A stretch of 64,000 nt of DNA from Alkaliphilus peptidifermentans DSM 18978 (GTDB taxonomy: Bacteria > Bacillota > Clostridia > Peptostreptococcales > Natronincolaceae), in NCBI RefSeq assembly GCF_900101495.1, contig NZ_FMUS01000001.1:186001-250000 (forward strand), given 5' to 3'. Position 1 is the stretch's first letter, and every line of letters begins with the position of its first letter. The notes beneath the pieces are model-generated. The model made no database searches and had not been told where the DNA came from. It saw nothing but the letters and a program-made list of their open reading frames with translations. Below, piece after piece: positions 17,227-24,927 of the stretch. Both the position numbers and the translations under genes were made by a program.

Positions 17227-17607
17227 TTAAATATACTTTGTAATATACCAATTCCAGCTACTATGTAAAACCCAAGCTATTAGTATGCTAACAGATATAA
17301 ATCCTGTTTTGGAGTAAACAGCATAGGTAACCCACCCAAAAAAACTATGGCTTACTATACTGGCCAACGCAGCCAGCTTGCCAATTGATTTTGATGAGGT
17401 CTTAATATCGTATATACCCTCAATTACACCAAATACACAGTGGGCTCCCAATATTGAAGCTCTAAGCATTAGTGCTATTAAGGTTTTTGAAACTTCTTCG
17501 ATGAAGGGCACTAGTAAAACCAAACCCTTATTACCTAATTGCTTTAAAATCCACTTATTCCATAAATAAGCGTTTATTGCTGAGAATATACCAGAAATAA
17601 GGAACAT
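17227..17607 (-). CDS. Small PrsW-like integral membrane protein (putative intramembrane protease)
   Basis: A 126-residue membrane protein with about four hydrophobic segments. Three conserved-looking motifs occur in the order known for PrsW proteases: an acidic FIEEVSKTLIAL (EExxK), then HCVFGVIEGIYD, then SHSFFGWVTYA and LHSSWNWYI (H...WN). PrsW cleaves anti-sigma factors in Bacillus and Clostridioides. This protein is only about half the usual length but keeps all motif positions, so it may be a minimal family member; some CPBP (Abi) proteases are an alternative. It lies between pth and mfd, a place where I know of no conserved gene. The target is unknown. Confidence 0.5.
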   Translation of the reverse strand: MFLISGIFSAINAYLWNKWILKQLGNKGLVLLVPFIEEVSKTLIALMLRASILGAHCVFGVIEGIYDIKTSSKSIGKLAALASIVSHSFFGWVTYAVYSKTGFISVSILIAWVLHSSWNWYITKYI

Positions 17608-17651
17608 TTACAATCTCCTTTTTAAAGAAATAATATCTTGTATAATTCTCT

Positions 17652-18209
17652 TTAACCATTGAACTTATTCATAGCAAAGGATAGATCCCTATCAATAACT
17701 GACTCTACAGCCAATGCTGCGGTTTCAATAGCTTCTTTAATTAATGGTATTTCTTCTTTACTAAAATTACTTGTAACAAAGTCACTTAATTCCATGATTT
17801 CAGGTTTTCCTATGCCAATTCGTATTCTGGGAAATTCGTCCTTCTGAAGTAAGTAGATTATGGATCGCATTCCATTATGGGTTCCTGCGCTTCCCTTTTC
17901 CCTAATTCTGATGGACCCCACCTTAATGTCGATGTCATCATATATAACAATTATTCTATTTAAATCTACTTTGTAATAATTTACAATATCTAATAAGCTT
18001 TGTCCACTAAGATTCATATAGGTTTGGGGCTTAACTAATAGTACCTTTTCTCCAGCAATTACCCCTTCACCATAAAGAGCCTTATGCTTTAACTTATTTA
18101 CTTTAATCTGATTTCTTTCAGCTAGTAGGTCAATAGTATGAAAGCCCACATTATGACGTGTATTTTCATACTTCCTGCCGGGATTTCCTAGTCCAACTAT
18201 AACATACAT
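17652..18209 (-). CDS. pth: Peptidyl-tRNA hydrolase
   Basis: A 185-residue enzyme, normal length, with the signature [20 protein letters not shown] containing the catalytic histidine, the [11 protein letters not shown] substrate loop, and [20 protein letters not shown] with GTHNGMRSI. It releases peptides from tRNA after ribosome drop-off. The gene order glmU-prs-pth-mfd is the conserved Firmicute one; pth is separated from prs by 26 bases, so co-transcription is likely. GAGGTG precedes the ATG. Confidence 0.96.
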   Translation of the reverse strand: MYVIVGLGNPGRKYENTRHNVGFHTIDLLAERNQIKVNKLKHKALYGEGVIAGEKVLLVKPQTYMNLSGQSLLDIVNYYKVDLNRIIVIYDDIDIKVGSIRIREKGSAGTHNGMRSIIYLLQKDEFPRIRIGIGKPEIMELSDFVTSNFSKEEIPLIKEAIETAALAVESVIDRDLSFAMNKFNG

Positions 18210-18235
18210 CTTGTTTCACCTCATATTAACAACAC

Positions 18236-19183
18236 TTAATCAAATATCTTGCTTACAGAAATGTTCTTATATATTCTTGTTATGGCCTCTGCAAAGACCG
18301 GTGCAACAGAAATTACTTGTATTTTATCAATCATCTTCTCTTCAGGCAATGCTATTGTATTGGTTATTATCAGCTCTTCAATTGCTGAATCTTGTATTCT
18401 TTCTAAGGCTGGACCTGATAATACCGGATGTGTACAGCATGCATAAACAGCCTTTGCGCCGAAATCTTTTAAAGCATTAGCTGCTTGTGTTATTGTACCT
18501 GCTGTATCTATTAAATCATCAACAAGAATAACTGTTTTCCCGTCAACCTCACCAATTATATTCATTATTTCAGACACATTGGCTTTTGGTCTTCTTTTAT
18601 CTATAATAGCAATTGGGGCATCTAAATGATTTGCAAAATTTCTTGCCCTCGTAACGCTTCCAAGGTCCGGTGATACTACTACTATATCTTGTAGGCCTTT
18701 ACCTTTGAAATAGTTAGCCAATATAGGCACCCCTAACAGGTGATCTAGTGGAATATTAAAGTAACCTTGTATCTGGGATGCGTGAAGATCCATTGCCAAA
18801 ACACGGTCTGCTCCTGCAGTAGTTATTAAATCTGCCACTAGCTTAGCTGTGATAGGGTCTCTCGCCTTTGCCTTACGATCTTGTCTCGCATATCCATAAT
18901 AGGGTAATACAGCAGTTATACGACCTGCTGAAGCCCTTTTAAAGGCATCTATTAGTATTAATAGTTCCATAAGATGATCGTTTACTGGTGGGCTTGTTGG
19001 TTGAACAACAAAAACATCTGCTCCTCTTACTGTTTCATTTATGTTTACTGCTATTTCACCATCACTAAAGGTAGTAACCTCTGCGTTCCCTAATGGAACC
19101 CCTGTATTCCGGGCAATTTCCTTTGCTAAGCTGGAGTTTGCATTCCCACTAAATATTTTAATCTCACTTCCACTGGTATTCAT
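18236..19183 (-). CDS. prs: Ribose-phosphate pyrophosphokinase (PRPP synthase)
   Basis: A 315-residue class I PRPP synthase: [19 protein letters not shown] start, [20 protein letters not shown], the flexible loop [14 protein letters not shown], the [18 protein letters not shown] segment and the PRPP-binding [18 protein letters not shown]. It makes PRPP from ribose-5-phosphate and ATP for purine, pyrimidine, NAD and amino acid pathways. PRPP is also the effector of PurR, encoded 2.5 kb upstream. It follows glmU by 72 bases, with AGGAGG upstream. Confidence 0.97.
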   Translation of the reverse strand: MNTSGSEIKIFSGNANSSLAKEIARNTGVPLGNAEVTTFSDGEIAVNINETVRGADVFVVQPTSPPVNDHLMELLILIDAFKRASAGRITAVLPYYGYARQDRKAKARDPITAKLVADLITTAGADRVLAMDLHASQIQGYFNIPLDHLLGVPILANYFKGKGLQDIVVVSPDLGSVTRARNFANHLDAPIAIIDKRRPKANVSEIMNIIGEVDGKTVILVDDLIDTAGTITQAANALKDFGAKAVYACCTHPVLSGPALERIQDSAIEELIITNTIALPEEKMIDKIQVISVAPVFAEAITRIYKNISVSKIFD

Positions 19184-19255
19184 TCATCTTCCTCCTCATA
19201 TGTTTGCATCTATTAATATTTATAAACAGCTTGTTTCTATGATTTGAAATCTTCA

Positions 19256-20626
19256 TTATTCCTTTGAAAATCCCTTTGCTTGTGTCCACCCAGTTTTGTT
19301 TTCCTGTTTGGTTCGAGCTATTGCAAGGGCGCCTTTAGGAACTTCCTTAGTTATTGTTGAGCCACAGGCTACATATCCTTCCTCTTTAACAGTAACAGGT
19401 GCCACAAGGTTGGAATTACTTCCAATGAAAGCGTTATCTTCTATAATAGTTTTATTCTTTTCTTTCCCATTATAATTTACAAATACAACTCCACAGCCAA
19501 TATTTACATTCTTGCCTACTTCAGCATCCCCAACATAAGCTAAATGAGACGCCTTAGAGTGATCACCTATAACTGAATTTTTAACCTCAACAAAATCACC
19601 AATTTTAACGTGTTTACCAATCTTACTATTTGGTCTTAGATATGCATATGGACCAATAGCTGCATAATCGTCAATTTGGCTATCAGTTACAGTGGAGCTT
19701 TGCACTTCAACACTATTCCCAATCGAAGAATTGCTTATTTTTGTATTAGCTCCAATTATACAATCTTCGCCGATGGTAGTAGCACCCTCCAATATTACAC
19801 CAGGATAAACTATTGTATCTATACCTATCTTAACACTTTTCTCGATATATGTATGCTGTGGATTTATAAGAGTAACACCTTGGATCATGTGCATTAAATT
19901 TATTCTATTTCTCATAATTTCTTCAACCTGTGCCAGCTGTTCCCTGGAGTTTACTGCCATAATATCCTCATGTTCTTCAATTTTAAATAGCCCCACTTTT
20001 TTTCCTGCATCCTTTATTATTGTCAATACATCAGTGAGGTAATACTCCTTTTGCTTATTTTCGTTCTTTAGCATTGGTAGAGCTTCCTTTAAATCTTTTG
20101 AAGAGAAGCAATATATTCCTGAGTTTATTTCTTTTATTGATTTTTGATCTTCAGTTGCATCCTTTTCTTCAACTATTTTATCTAACCCATTGTGTGAATC
20201 TCTAACAATTCTTCCATACCCATGTGGGTTTTCTAAATCTGTAGTCAGCACTGTGGCCTTATAACTACCGGTAGTATGATACTCCATTAAAGCATTTAGG
20301 GTTTTTTCTGTAATTAGTGGTCCATCTCCATACAATACCAATACTGTACCATCTTCCTCAATATGATCATAGGCCATCATTACCGCATGACCAGTACCCA
20401 GTTGCTCAGCTTGTAGAACAGTTCTTACCTGTGTTGGTAAACTTTCCTTAACAGCATCTGCACCATGCCCAACAACTACAATGGATTCCTGAACATTAGA
20501 GCTATTGGCGGCATCAATAACATGCCCCAGCATAGTTTGTCCACATACCTTATGTAATACCTTGGGAATTCGAGATTTCATTCTCTTGCCTTCTCCGGCA
20601 GCCAATATAATAGCTTTTAATCCCAT
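19256..20626 (-). CDS. glmU: Bifunctional UDP-GlcNAc pyrophosphorylase / glucosamine-1-phosphate acetyltransferase
   Basis: A 456-residue GlmU, full length. The N-terminal uridylyltransferase half starts with the nucleotide loop LAAGEGKRMKSRIPKVLHKV and contains LYGDGPLITEKTL. The C-terminal half is a left-handed beta helix of hexapeptide repeats (GIDTIVYPGVILEGATTIGE to VAPVTVKEEGYVACGSTITK). It makes UDP-GlcNAc for peptidoglycan. First gene of glmU-prs-pth. AGGTGAG precedes the ATG. Confidence 0.97.
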   Translation of the reverse strand: MGLKAIILAAGEGKRMKSRIPKVLHKVCGQTMLGHVIDAANSSNVQESIVVVGHGADAVKESLPTQVRTVLQAEQLGTGHAVMMAYDHIEEDGTVLVLYGDGPLITEKTLNALMEYHTTGSYKATVLTTDLENPHGYGRIVRDSHNGLDKIVEEKDATEDQKSIKEINSGIYCFSSKDLKEALPMLKNENKQKEYYLTDVLTIIKDAGKKVGLFKIEEHEDIMAVNSREQLAQVEEIMRNRINLMHMIQGVTLINPQHTYIEKSVKIGIDTIVYPGVILEGATTIGEDCIIGANTKISNSSIGNSVEVQSSTVTDSQIDDYAAIGPYAYLRPNSKIGKHVKIGDFVEVKNSVIGDHSKASHLAYVGDAEVGKNVNIGCGVVFVNYNGKEKNKTIIEDNAFIGSNSNLVAPVTVKEEGYVACGSTITKEVPKGALAIARTKQENKTGWTQAKGFSKE

Positions 20627-20835
20627 TTTCTCACCTCGAGTTTTTTTGACAATTTGTCTTGCTTAGCCTTCAACAATATAGAACTGTTATAAATAGTTTG
20701 TAGCTTTTTGAAGTTTTCATCCCTTTAATAGTTTATTATATTTTTGATAAATAATGAACCCCTAAATAAAATAAAAATGAAGTATTAGATAATATGGAAC
20801 AAAACAAAAGAAAATGGAAAATTGAAAATGGAAAA

Positions 20836-20900
20836 CTTGAAGAGTTAAGAGTTAAGAGTTAAGAGTTAAGAGTGAAGAGTGAAGAGTTAAGAGTTAAGAA
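20836..20900. repeat. Seven-base tandem repeat (GAGTTAA / GAGTGAA units)
   Basis: About nine copies of a 7-bp unit gagttaa, two of them gagtgaa, follow a short run of aaaatgg/aaaattg units (20813-20835). Non-coding, between spoVG and glmU. Confidence 0.85.
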
Positions 20901-20948
20901 TTAAAAAATGAAAATGGAAAATTGTGAATTAGAAATTTTAAAAAATAA

Positions 20949-21107
20949 GAACGAAGAAGATGATGGGATTTCAACTATGTCTAGACTGTTCAAAATCCTT
21001 TATATTAGAGGCGCAATAAAATCCAGCGAACGCAGCGTACAATAAGCACGTAAGGGTGCTGGGTTTTTGAAGCAACGAAGAAGATGAAGGGTTTTCAACA
21101 GTCTAAC
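20949..21107. repeat. Compound intergenic repeat element with direct and inverted ends
   Basis: A 25-bp word (acgaagaagatgatggg...) at 20951-20975 recurs with three changes at 21075-21099. Part of the same right end is also inverted relative to 20981-21000 (tagactgttcaaaatcctt versus tagactgttgaaaaccctt). The centre (21023-21062) can fold through CCAGC/GCTGG with a GC-richer loop. No reading frame is evident. It resembles small dispersed palindromic elements; whether it is repeated elsewhere in the genome cannot be seen here. Confidence 0.55.
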
Positions 21108-21114
21108 TAAATAC

Positions 21115-21142
21115 AAAAAGAGCCCCATTTATACCATGAGGC
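21115..21142 (-). terminator. Terminator after spoVG
   Basis: GCCTCAT pairs with ATGGGGC, followed on the minus strand by CTTTTTG; 18 bases past the spoVG stop. Confidence 0.8.
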
Positions 21143-21159
21143 CCCCCCTAGTTCAAATT

Positions 21160-21456
21160 TTACTCAGCCATTATTTCAGCTTCTGCTACTAATTCTACTT
21201 CATCACCCATTTTCTCGTACTCACTAAAAATTGCATCTTGAATCTTAGCTCTTGTTTCAGAATTAATCGGATGTGCAATATCTCTGAAATCGCCTTCCCC
21301 CATCTTTCGGCTAGGCATTGCAATAAATAGTCCATTCTGCCCTTCTATAATTTTAATATCATGCACAACAAACTGATCATCAAAAGTAACAGAAACTATT
21401 GCCTTCATCTTACCTTCTGTAGCTACCTTCCTAATTCGAACATCGGTCACTTGCAT
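21160..21456 (-). CDS. spoVG: Septation/regulatory protein SpoVG
   Basis: A 98-residue Spo[82 protein letters not shown]. It is a small nucleic-acid-binding regulator that affects septation, capsule and sporulation. AAGGTGGTGAGGGG precedes the ATG. A sigma-H-like promoter about 60-85 bases upstream resembles that of Bacillus spoVG, so induction at the onset of sporulation is likely. Confidence 0.97.
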   Translation of the reverse strand: MQVTDVRIRKVATEGKMKAIVSVTFDDQFVVHDIKIIEGQNGLFIAMPSRKMGEGDFRDIAHPINSETRAKIQDAIFSEYEKMGDEVELVAEAEIMAE

Positions 21457-21514
21457 TATCCCCTCACCACCTTCCTTATGTCATGCTGCAAAATGCGAAA
21501 TTGTTTATTCCTCT

Positions 21515-21542
21515 ATTCTCCAAAACTTGTTAATATCCTGCT
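21515..21542 (-). promoter_or_regulatory. Sigma-H-type promoter of spoVG
   Basis: On the minus strand AGCAGGATAT (-35 type, 21533-21542) is followed after 11 bases by GGAGAAT (-10 type, 21515-21521). This fits the sigma-H pattern RNAGGAWWW / RNNGAAT, and the -35 word is nearly identical to that of B. subtilis spoVG. Confidence 0.65.
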
Positions 21543-21705
21543 TAAATTTTACAACTTTTCAGAATTATTTCTTTTTTGTCGCTTTTATTCTAACAAAAAT
21601 TTTCTTGGAATTCATTAATTTGTTTGGATTTATAGTTGGGTTAATTTCTTTTATTTGCTTATAATGACTGAAAATAAAGGCTTTTTTTAAAAGGCAAACT
21701 GAAAT

Positions 21706-22524
21706 TTATATAATTTCTGGGTTAGGATAAATATTTATGATTCCTTCCTCACCTTTTACCTCCTCCAAAATCAATAGAGGAACATATTGTTCTACCAGCT
21801 TTTTGTCAGGTGATTTTGTTGAAATTAATACACCAACATCCTCTACTTCAACGTTAAACTCCTTCATCATATCCATCATTCCCTTTGCAGTGCCGCCACC
21901 CTTCATAAAATCGTCGATAATTATTACCCTTGAACCTGGTTTTATTGCTCTCTTAGATAATGACATTTTTTGTATGTTTCCTGATGAGCCTGATATATAA
22001 TTAATACTGATGGTTGATCCCTCTGTTACCTTACTATCTCTTCTTAGAATAACAAGAGGTAGGTTCATAGCTTTAGCCACCATCATAGCCAATGGTATTC
22101 CTTTTGTTTCAACGGTTATAATATAATCAACATTTTGATAGTTAAACTGAGAAGCAAATATTTCTCCTAGTTGTGAAGTTGTGCTGGGAGAATAAATAAT
22201 ATCTGTCATGTAAAGAAAGCCTCCAGGTAATATTCTATCTGAATTCTTAAGTTGATCGCATATTTTTGATAATATCTTTTTATTATTTATTTTAGTTGTC
22301 TGTGGTATATATTTCACCCCACCGGCAGCCCCTGAAAAGGTCTCAATTCTCCCTAAATTCATTTTTTCCATTGACTGCTTTACAATAACAATATCTTCAC
22401 TGATTGTTGATTTAGCTGAATTGAACCTTTCTGTAAAGTAATTTAATGTGAATATTCTATTTGGTTGATCCGATAGAATTTTCACCATAGCAGCAATCCT
22501 TTCATTTCTTTTAAGTTTGCTCAT
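21706..22524 (-). CDS. purR: Purine operon repressor PurR (phosphoribosyltransferase fold)
   Basis: A 272-residue Bacillus-type PurR: an N-terminal winged helix (MSKLKRNERIAAMVKILSDQ to SAKSTISEDIVIVKQSM) and a C-terminal phosphoribosyltransferase-like domain with the PRPP loop VIIIDDFMKGGGTAKGMMDM. It represses purine genes and is relieved by PRPP. Despite the fold it has no transferase activity in Bacillus. GGAGGAGTAAT precedes the ATG. It precedes spoVG in the conserved order, while murC, usually next to it, is displaced by the 22.7-29.3 kb surface island. Confidence 0.95.
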   Translation of the reverse strand: MSKLKRNERIAAMVKILSDQPNRIFTLNYFTERFNSAKSTISEDIVIVKQSMEKMNLGRIETFSGAAGGVKYIPQTTKINNKKILSKICDQLKNSDRILPGGFLYMTDIIYSPSTTSQLGEIFASQFNYQNVDYIITVETKGIPLAMMVAKAMNLPLVILRRDSKVTEGSTISINYISGSSGNIQKMSLSKRAIKPGSRVIIIDDFMKGGGTAKGMMDMMKEFNVEVEDVGVLISTKSPDKKLVEQYVPLLILEEVKGEEGIINIYPNPEII

Positions 22525-22719
22525 ATTACTCCTCCGAACATGAATTATTTTGTTTCTTATTTATATTTTATTCGTTTTTTATGTTATATACAATGGCAAA
22601 AATCAGTTTGGTATTTGAGAATGGAAAATGAGAAATCAAAAAGGAATTTGTTTACCAAATTCCCAATTAAAATCTATAATTCTATAATTTTTGATTATAC
22701 ATTTTTCATTTTACTCTTT

Positions 22720-23523
22720 TTAGTATATTTTTTCTCCGTTATATTCTGAAGCTAATTTATACATGTCCACATTTTTGTTATTTTGTACATATGCTGCATC
22801 ATATGTAGTGTCGATGGTTTTCCATTGACCATTAATTAATACTTCGTTCCAAGCGTGGTATTCGTTTGGAATCAAGTCAGAGTATCCTTTAACCATTTTT
22901 GTTGGAACTCCAACGCCTCTTAGCATTGCTGCAAGTAATGATGCGTAATCATAGCATATACCTTGTCCACTTTCTAGGGTTTCATCTATATCTGGCAGAT
23001 AAAAGACCGTTAAATTGCTTACCTTGTCATAGTCGTACTTTATGTTATTAACTACGTATTCATAAATAGCTTCTAGCTTATCTGCATCGTTATTCATTCC
23101 TTTTGTTAGTTCATTAGCTTTTAAAATTGCATTATCTGTACTGCTCCAATTTATTTCTTGAATAGAATTTAAGTATGTCACTGTATAATCATCAAGATTC
23201 ACATTAATTTCTTTGCTTAATAGTGTCTTATACTTGTTTCCCTCTGTGTTTTCCATAACTCTTACAGTATAACTGCCATTACCCATTTGTAATGGAAATA
23301 TCTGTACATCATCGTTTTCGTATAGATTGTAGCTATATCTTGTCCCATCCTTTTCAACAAGTAATCGAACTCTACTTTCAATGTTGCCGTTAAAGTAAAT
23401 TCCTACTGTTCCCATATCAACACTGTCTTCTAATATTGATATTTGAGAATCTAATCCATAGGGTAAAACAGTAGCAGAAATAACTAATATAGAAATCAAT
23501 ATTATTGATAATATTTTTCTCAT
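22720..23523 (-). CDS. Secreted transglutaminase-like protein under c-di-GMP riboswitch control
   Basis: A 267-residue protein with a cleavable signal peptide (MRKILSIILISILVISATVL), a beta-rich N-terminal region of about 110 residues, and a transglutaminase-core domain. The Cys-His-Asp triad is visible: GQGICYDYASLLAAMLRGVG (Cys), NEYHAWNEVLING (His), TIDTTYDAAY (Asp). Such domains cross-link or cleave proteins; the substrate is unknown. The ATG lies only four bases beyond the first of three tandem c-di-GMP-I aptamers, and its ribosome site (GAAGGGAG) is inside that aptamer's P1 stem. It lies downstream of a sortase and an LPKTG protein in the same orientation, suggesting a joint role in surface-protein maturation (inference). 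Confidence 0.85.
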   Translation of the reverse strand: MRKILSIILISILVISATVLPYGLDSQISILEDSVDMGTVGIYFNGNIESRVRLLVEKDGTRYSYNLYENDDVQIFPLQMGNGSYTVRVMENTEGNKYKTLLSKEINVNLDDYTVTYLNSIQEINWSSTDNAILKANELTKGMNNDADKLEAIYEYVVNNIKYDYDKVSNLTVFYLPDIDETLESGQGICYDYASLLAAMLRGVGVPTKMVKGYSDLIPNEYHAWNEVLINGQWKTIDTTYDAAYVQNNKNVDMYKLASEYNGEKIY

Positions 23524-23527
23524 AATA

Positions 23528-23627
23528 AAACTCTCCCTTCGGTGGCTAGGCTGCCATTCTTTCGATTAGGCCCTTTAGCTTTGCGTCCCAGCCTTTCAAC
23601 TGGTTTGCCTTTATCGGTGAAAAGTTT
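23528..23627 (-). promoter_or_regulatory. Cyclic di-GMP-I (GEMM) riboswitch aptamer, copy 1, overlapping the ribosome site
   Basis: On the minus strand: GGCAAACC, a P2 hairpin CCAGUU-GAAA-GGCUGG with a GNRA loop, GGACGCAAAGC, GGGCCUAA, AUGGCAGCCUAGC and CCACCGAAGGGAG, the conserved GEMM-I landmarks. P1 pairs AAACUUUUC (23619-23627) with GGGAGAGUUU (23528-23537), burying the GGGAG ribosome site of the transglutaminase gene. Upstream GUGAAAG (complement of 23635-23641) can pair with the 5' P1 strand instead, giving a competing anti-P1 hairpin. This predicts translational OFF control when c-di-GMP is bound. Confidence 0.92.
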
Positions 23628-23668
23628 ATAGATACTTTCACTGATATAATTTAATTTTTCAAAAACAA

Positions 23669-23768
23669 AAACTCTCCCTTCGGTGGCCAGGCTGCCATTC
23701 TTTCGATTAGGCCCTTTAGCTTTGCGTCCCAGCCTTTCAACTGGTTTGCCTTTATCGGTGAAAAGTTT
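23669..23768 (-). promoter_or_regulatory. Cyclic di-GMP-I riboswitch aptamer, copy 2
   Basis: Nearly identical to copy 1 over 100 bases, including GGCAAACC, GACGCAAAGC and the P1 arms. The anti-P1 GUGAAAG word (23776-23782) is kept while its loop varies. The 3' P1 strand is followed by UUUUUGUUUUU, which could act as a terminator tail. Confidence 0.92.
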
Positions 23769-23811
23769 ACAGATACTTTCACTGATATACAATTTAATTT
23801 TTCAAAAACAA

Positions 23812-23912
23812 AAACTTTTCCTTCGGTGGCCAGGCTGCCATTCTTTCGATTAGGCCCTTTAGCTTTGCGTCCCACCATTTCCAGTGGTTTGCCTTTATCG
23901 TATAAAAAGTTT
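23812..23912 (-). promoter_or_regulatory. Cyclic di-GMP-I riboswitch aptamer, copy 3 (most upstream)
   Basis: The same aptamer with compensated changes: P1 is AAACUUUUU/GGAAAAGUUU and P2 is CCACUG-GAAA-UGGUGG, so pairing is kept while sequence differs from copies 1 and 2. It is also followed by a U-rich run. The anti-P1 word is not clear here. Confidence 0.92.
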
Positions 23913-24071
23913 CATATTTTTCCTGTTATGCGAAATATATGTATATTTATTATATACTACAAGTATTACAAAGTAAATTATTTTTTTACAATTTTCTAAT
24001 AAATTATTATGTATTTAAAAGAATTTGAAGAGATATAAAAGCTATAAGCAAAAAGGGTGGTTATTTTAAGG
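23913..24071. other. Promoter region for the riboswitch-controlled gene
   Basis: About 160 AT-rich bases between the sortase stop and the third aptamer. It must contain the transcription start for the tandem-aptamer leader; no terminator for the sortase gene is obvious. Confidence 0.4.
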
Positions 24072-24734
24072 TTATTCATTTAATATTGCATGCACAATTA
24101 ATCTATGGGTTGCCGTATCTATTGGGTGACAGGTTATTAATGTTAATATCTTGTCTTTTTGATTTCTATTTAACACCGAGGTATCCTCCGGCAATACTAA
24201 ATCGGTTTTATAAACTATATACTTATAGGTTTTATTGTCTTTTTCAACAATTATTTCATCTCCAATTTCAATTTCATCTAGTCGATTGAAAAACCTTCCA
24301 TAGGTATGACTTCTATGGGCTGCCAACGCTGTATTCCCCACTTCTCCTATTGGAGTTGTTGCCCTAAGCCACCCCGCTCCTATTTTAAGATTCAGCTCCG
24401 AAGTTCCTTCCAGTATAGGTAAATTAAGTTTGATTTTATCAATCTTTAATATGCCTATTGGTAATATGGTTTGCTTTGGTTTTTTAACTTCTTCCTCCTC
24501 AGTCTCTGGTTGGGTCTCCATAAGCTCTCTCATTTCATTTTCCAGGAGGCCCTGTAGATCTATAAAATCTTGAGTCATGGCTGAAGTTTCTGTTAATTCA
24601 GCTTGAAGAAGTATTCTTTCATATTCCTTCATGGCTTTGTTTTGCATATACCTTGTAAATCCCCTATCAATAAAGGGATACAAAAAAATAGCAATTCCTA
24701 TAATAATAAGTAGTGTCGATATTGCTTTTTTCAT
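24072..24734 (-). CDS. Sortase, class D-like
   Basis: A 220-residue sortase. An N-terminal membrane anchor (AISTLLIIIGIAIFLYPF) is followed by a charged helical stalk and the catalytic barrel, from about residue 95. The triad is visible: His in NTALAAHRSHTYG, Cys in LTLITCHPI, Arg in ATHRLIVHAI. The ILKIDKIKLNLPILEGT start of the barrel is typical of class D/E sortases. It should attach the LPKTG protein encoded just upstream to the wall. The ATG at 24734 has GGAG nine bases upstream and is preferred over an ATG at 24755. It lies between the adhesin and the transglutaminase gene, in the same orientation. Confidence 0.92.
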   Translation of the reverse strand: MKKAISTLLIIIGIAIFLYPFIDRGFTRYMQNKAMKEYERILLQAELTETSAMTQDFIDLQGLLENEMRELMETQPETEEEEVKKPKQTILPIGILKIDKIKLNLPILEGTSELNLKIGAGWLRATTPIGEVGNTALAAHRSHTYGRFFNRLDEIEIGDEIIVEKDNKTYKYIVYKTDLVLPEDTSVLNRNQKDKILTLITCHPIDTATHRLIVHAILNE

Positions 24735-24882
24735 AGTAAACAACTCCAAAATCATTGAAATTATGGTTTTAAGGTCAAACTAATCATTTTTTATGGGTTT
24801 ACCCTTATTGATATATTACTATATGTATTTTCTTTATACCACCATCAATGTAGATTAAGCACATATAAAATTTAACGTTATT

Positions 24883-24917
24883 AAAAAGGTAACCGAAAAG
24901 CTTCCGGTTACCTTTTT
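24883..24917 (-). terminator. Terminator after the LPKTG surface protein gene
   Basis: A perfect 13-bp inverted repeat, AAAAAGGTAACCG and complement, with A and T flanks. The sortase gene beyond it therefore probably has its own promoter. Confidence 0.88.
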
Positions 24918-24927
24918 AAATTAAGTA

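Noticed and set aside
23520-23878. Open frames with repeated VERLGRKAKGPNRKNGSLAT-like peptides
   Set aside because: They are translations of the tandem c-di-GMP aptamers; the conservation follows RNA structure, not codons.
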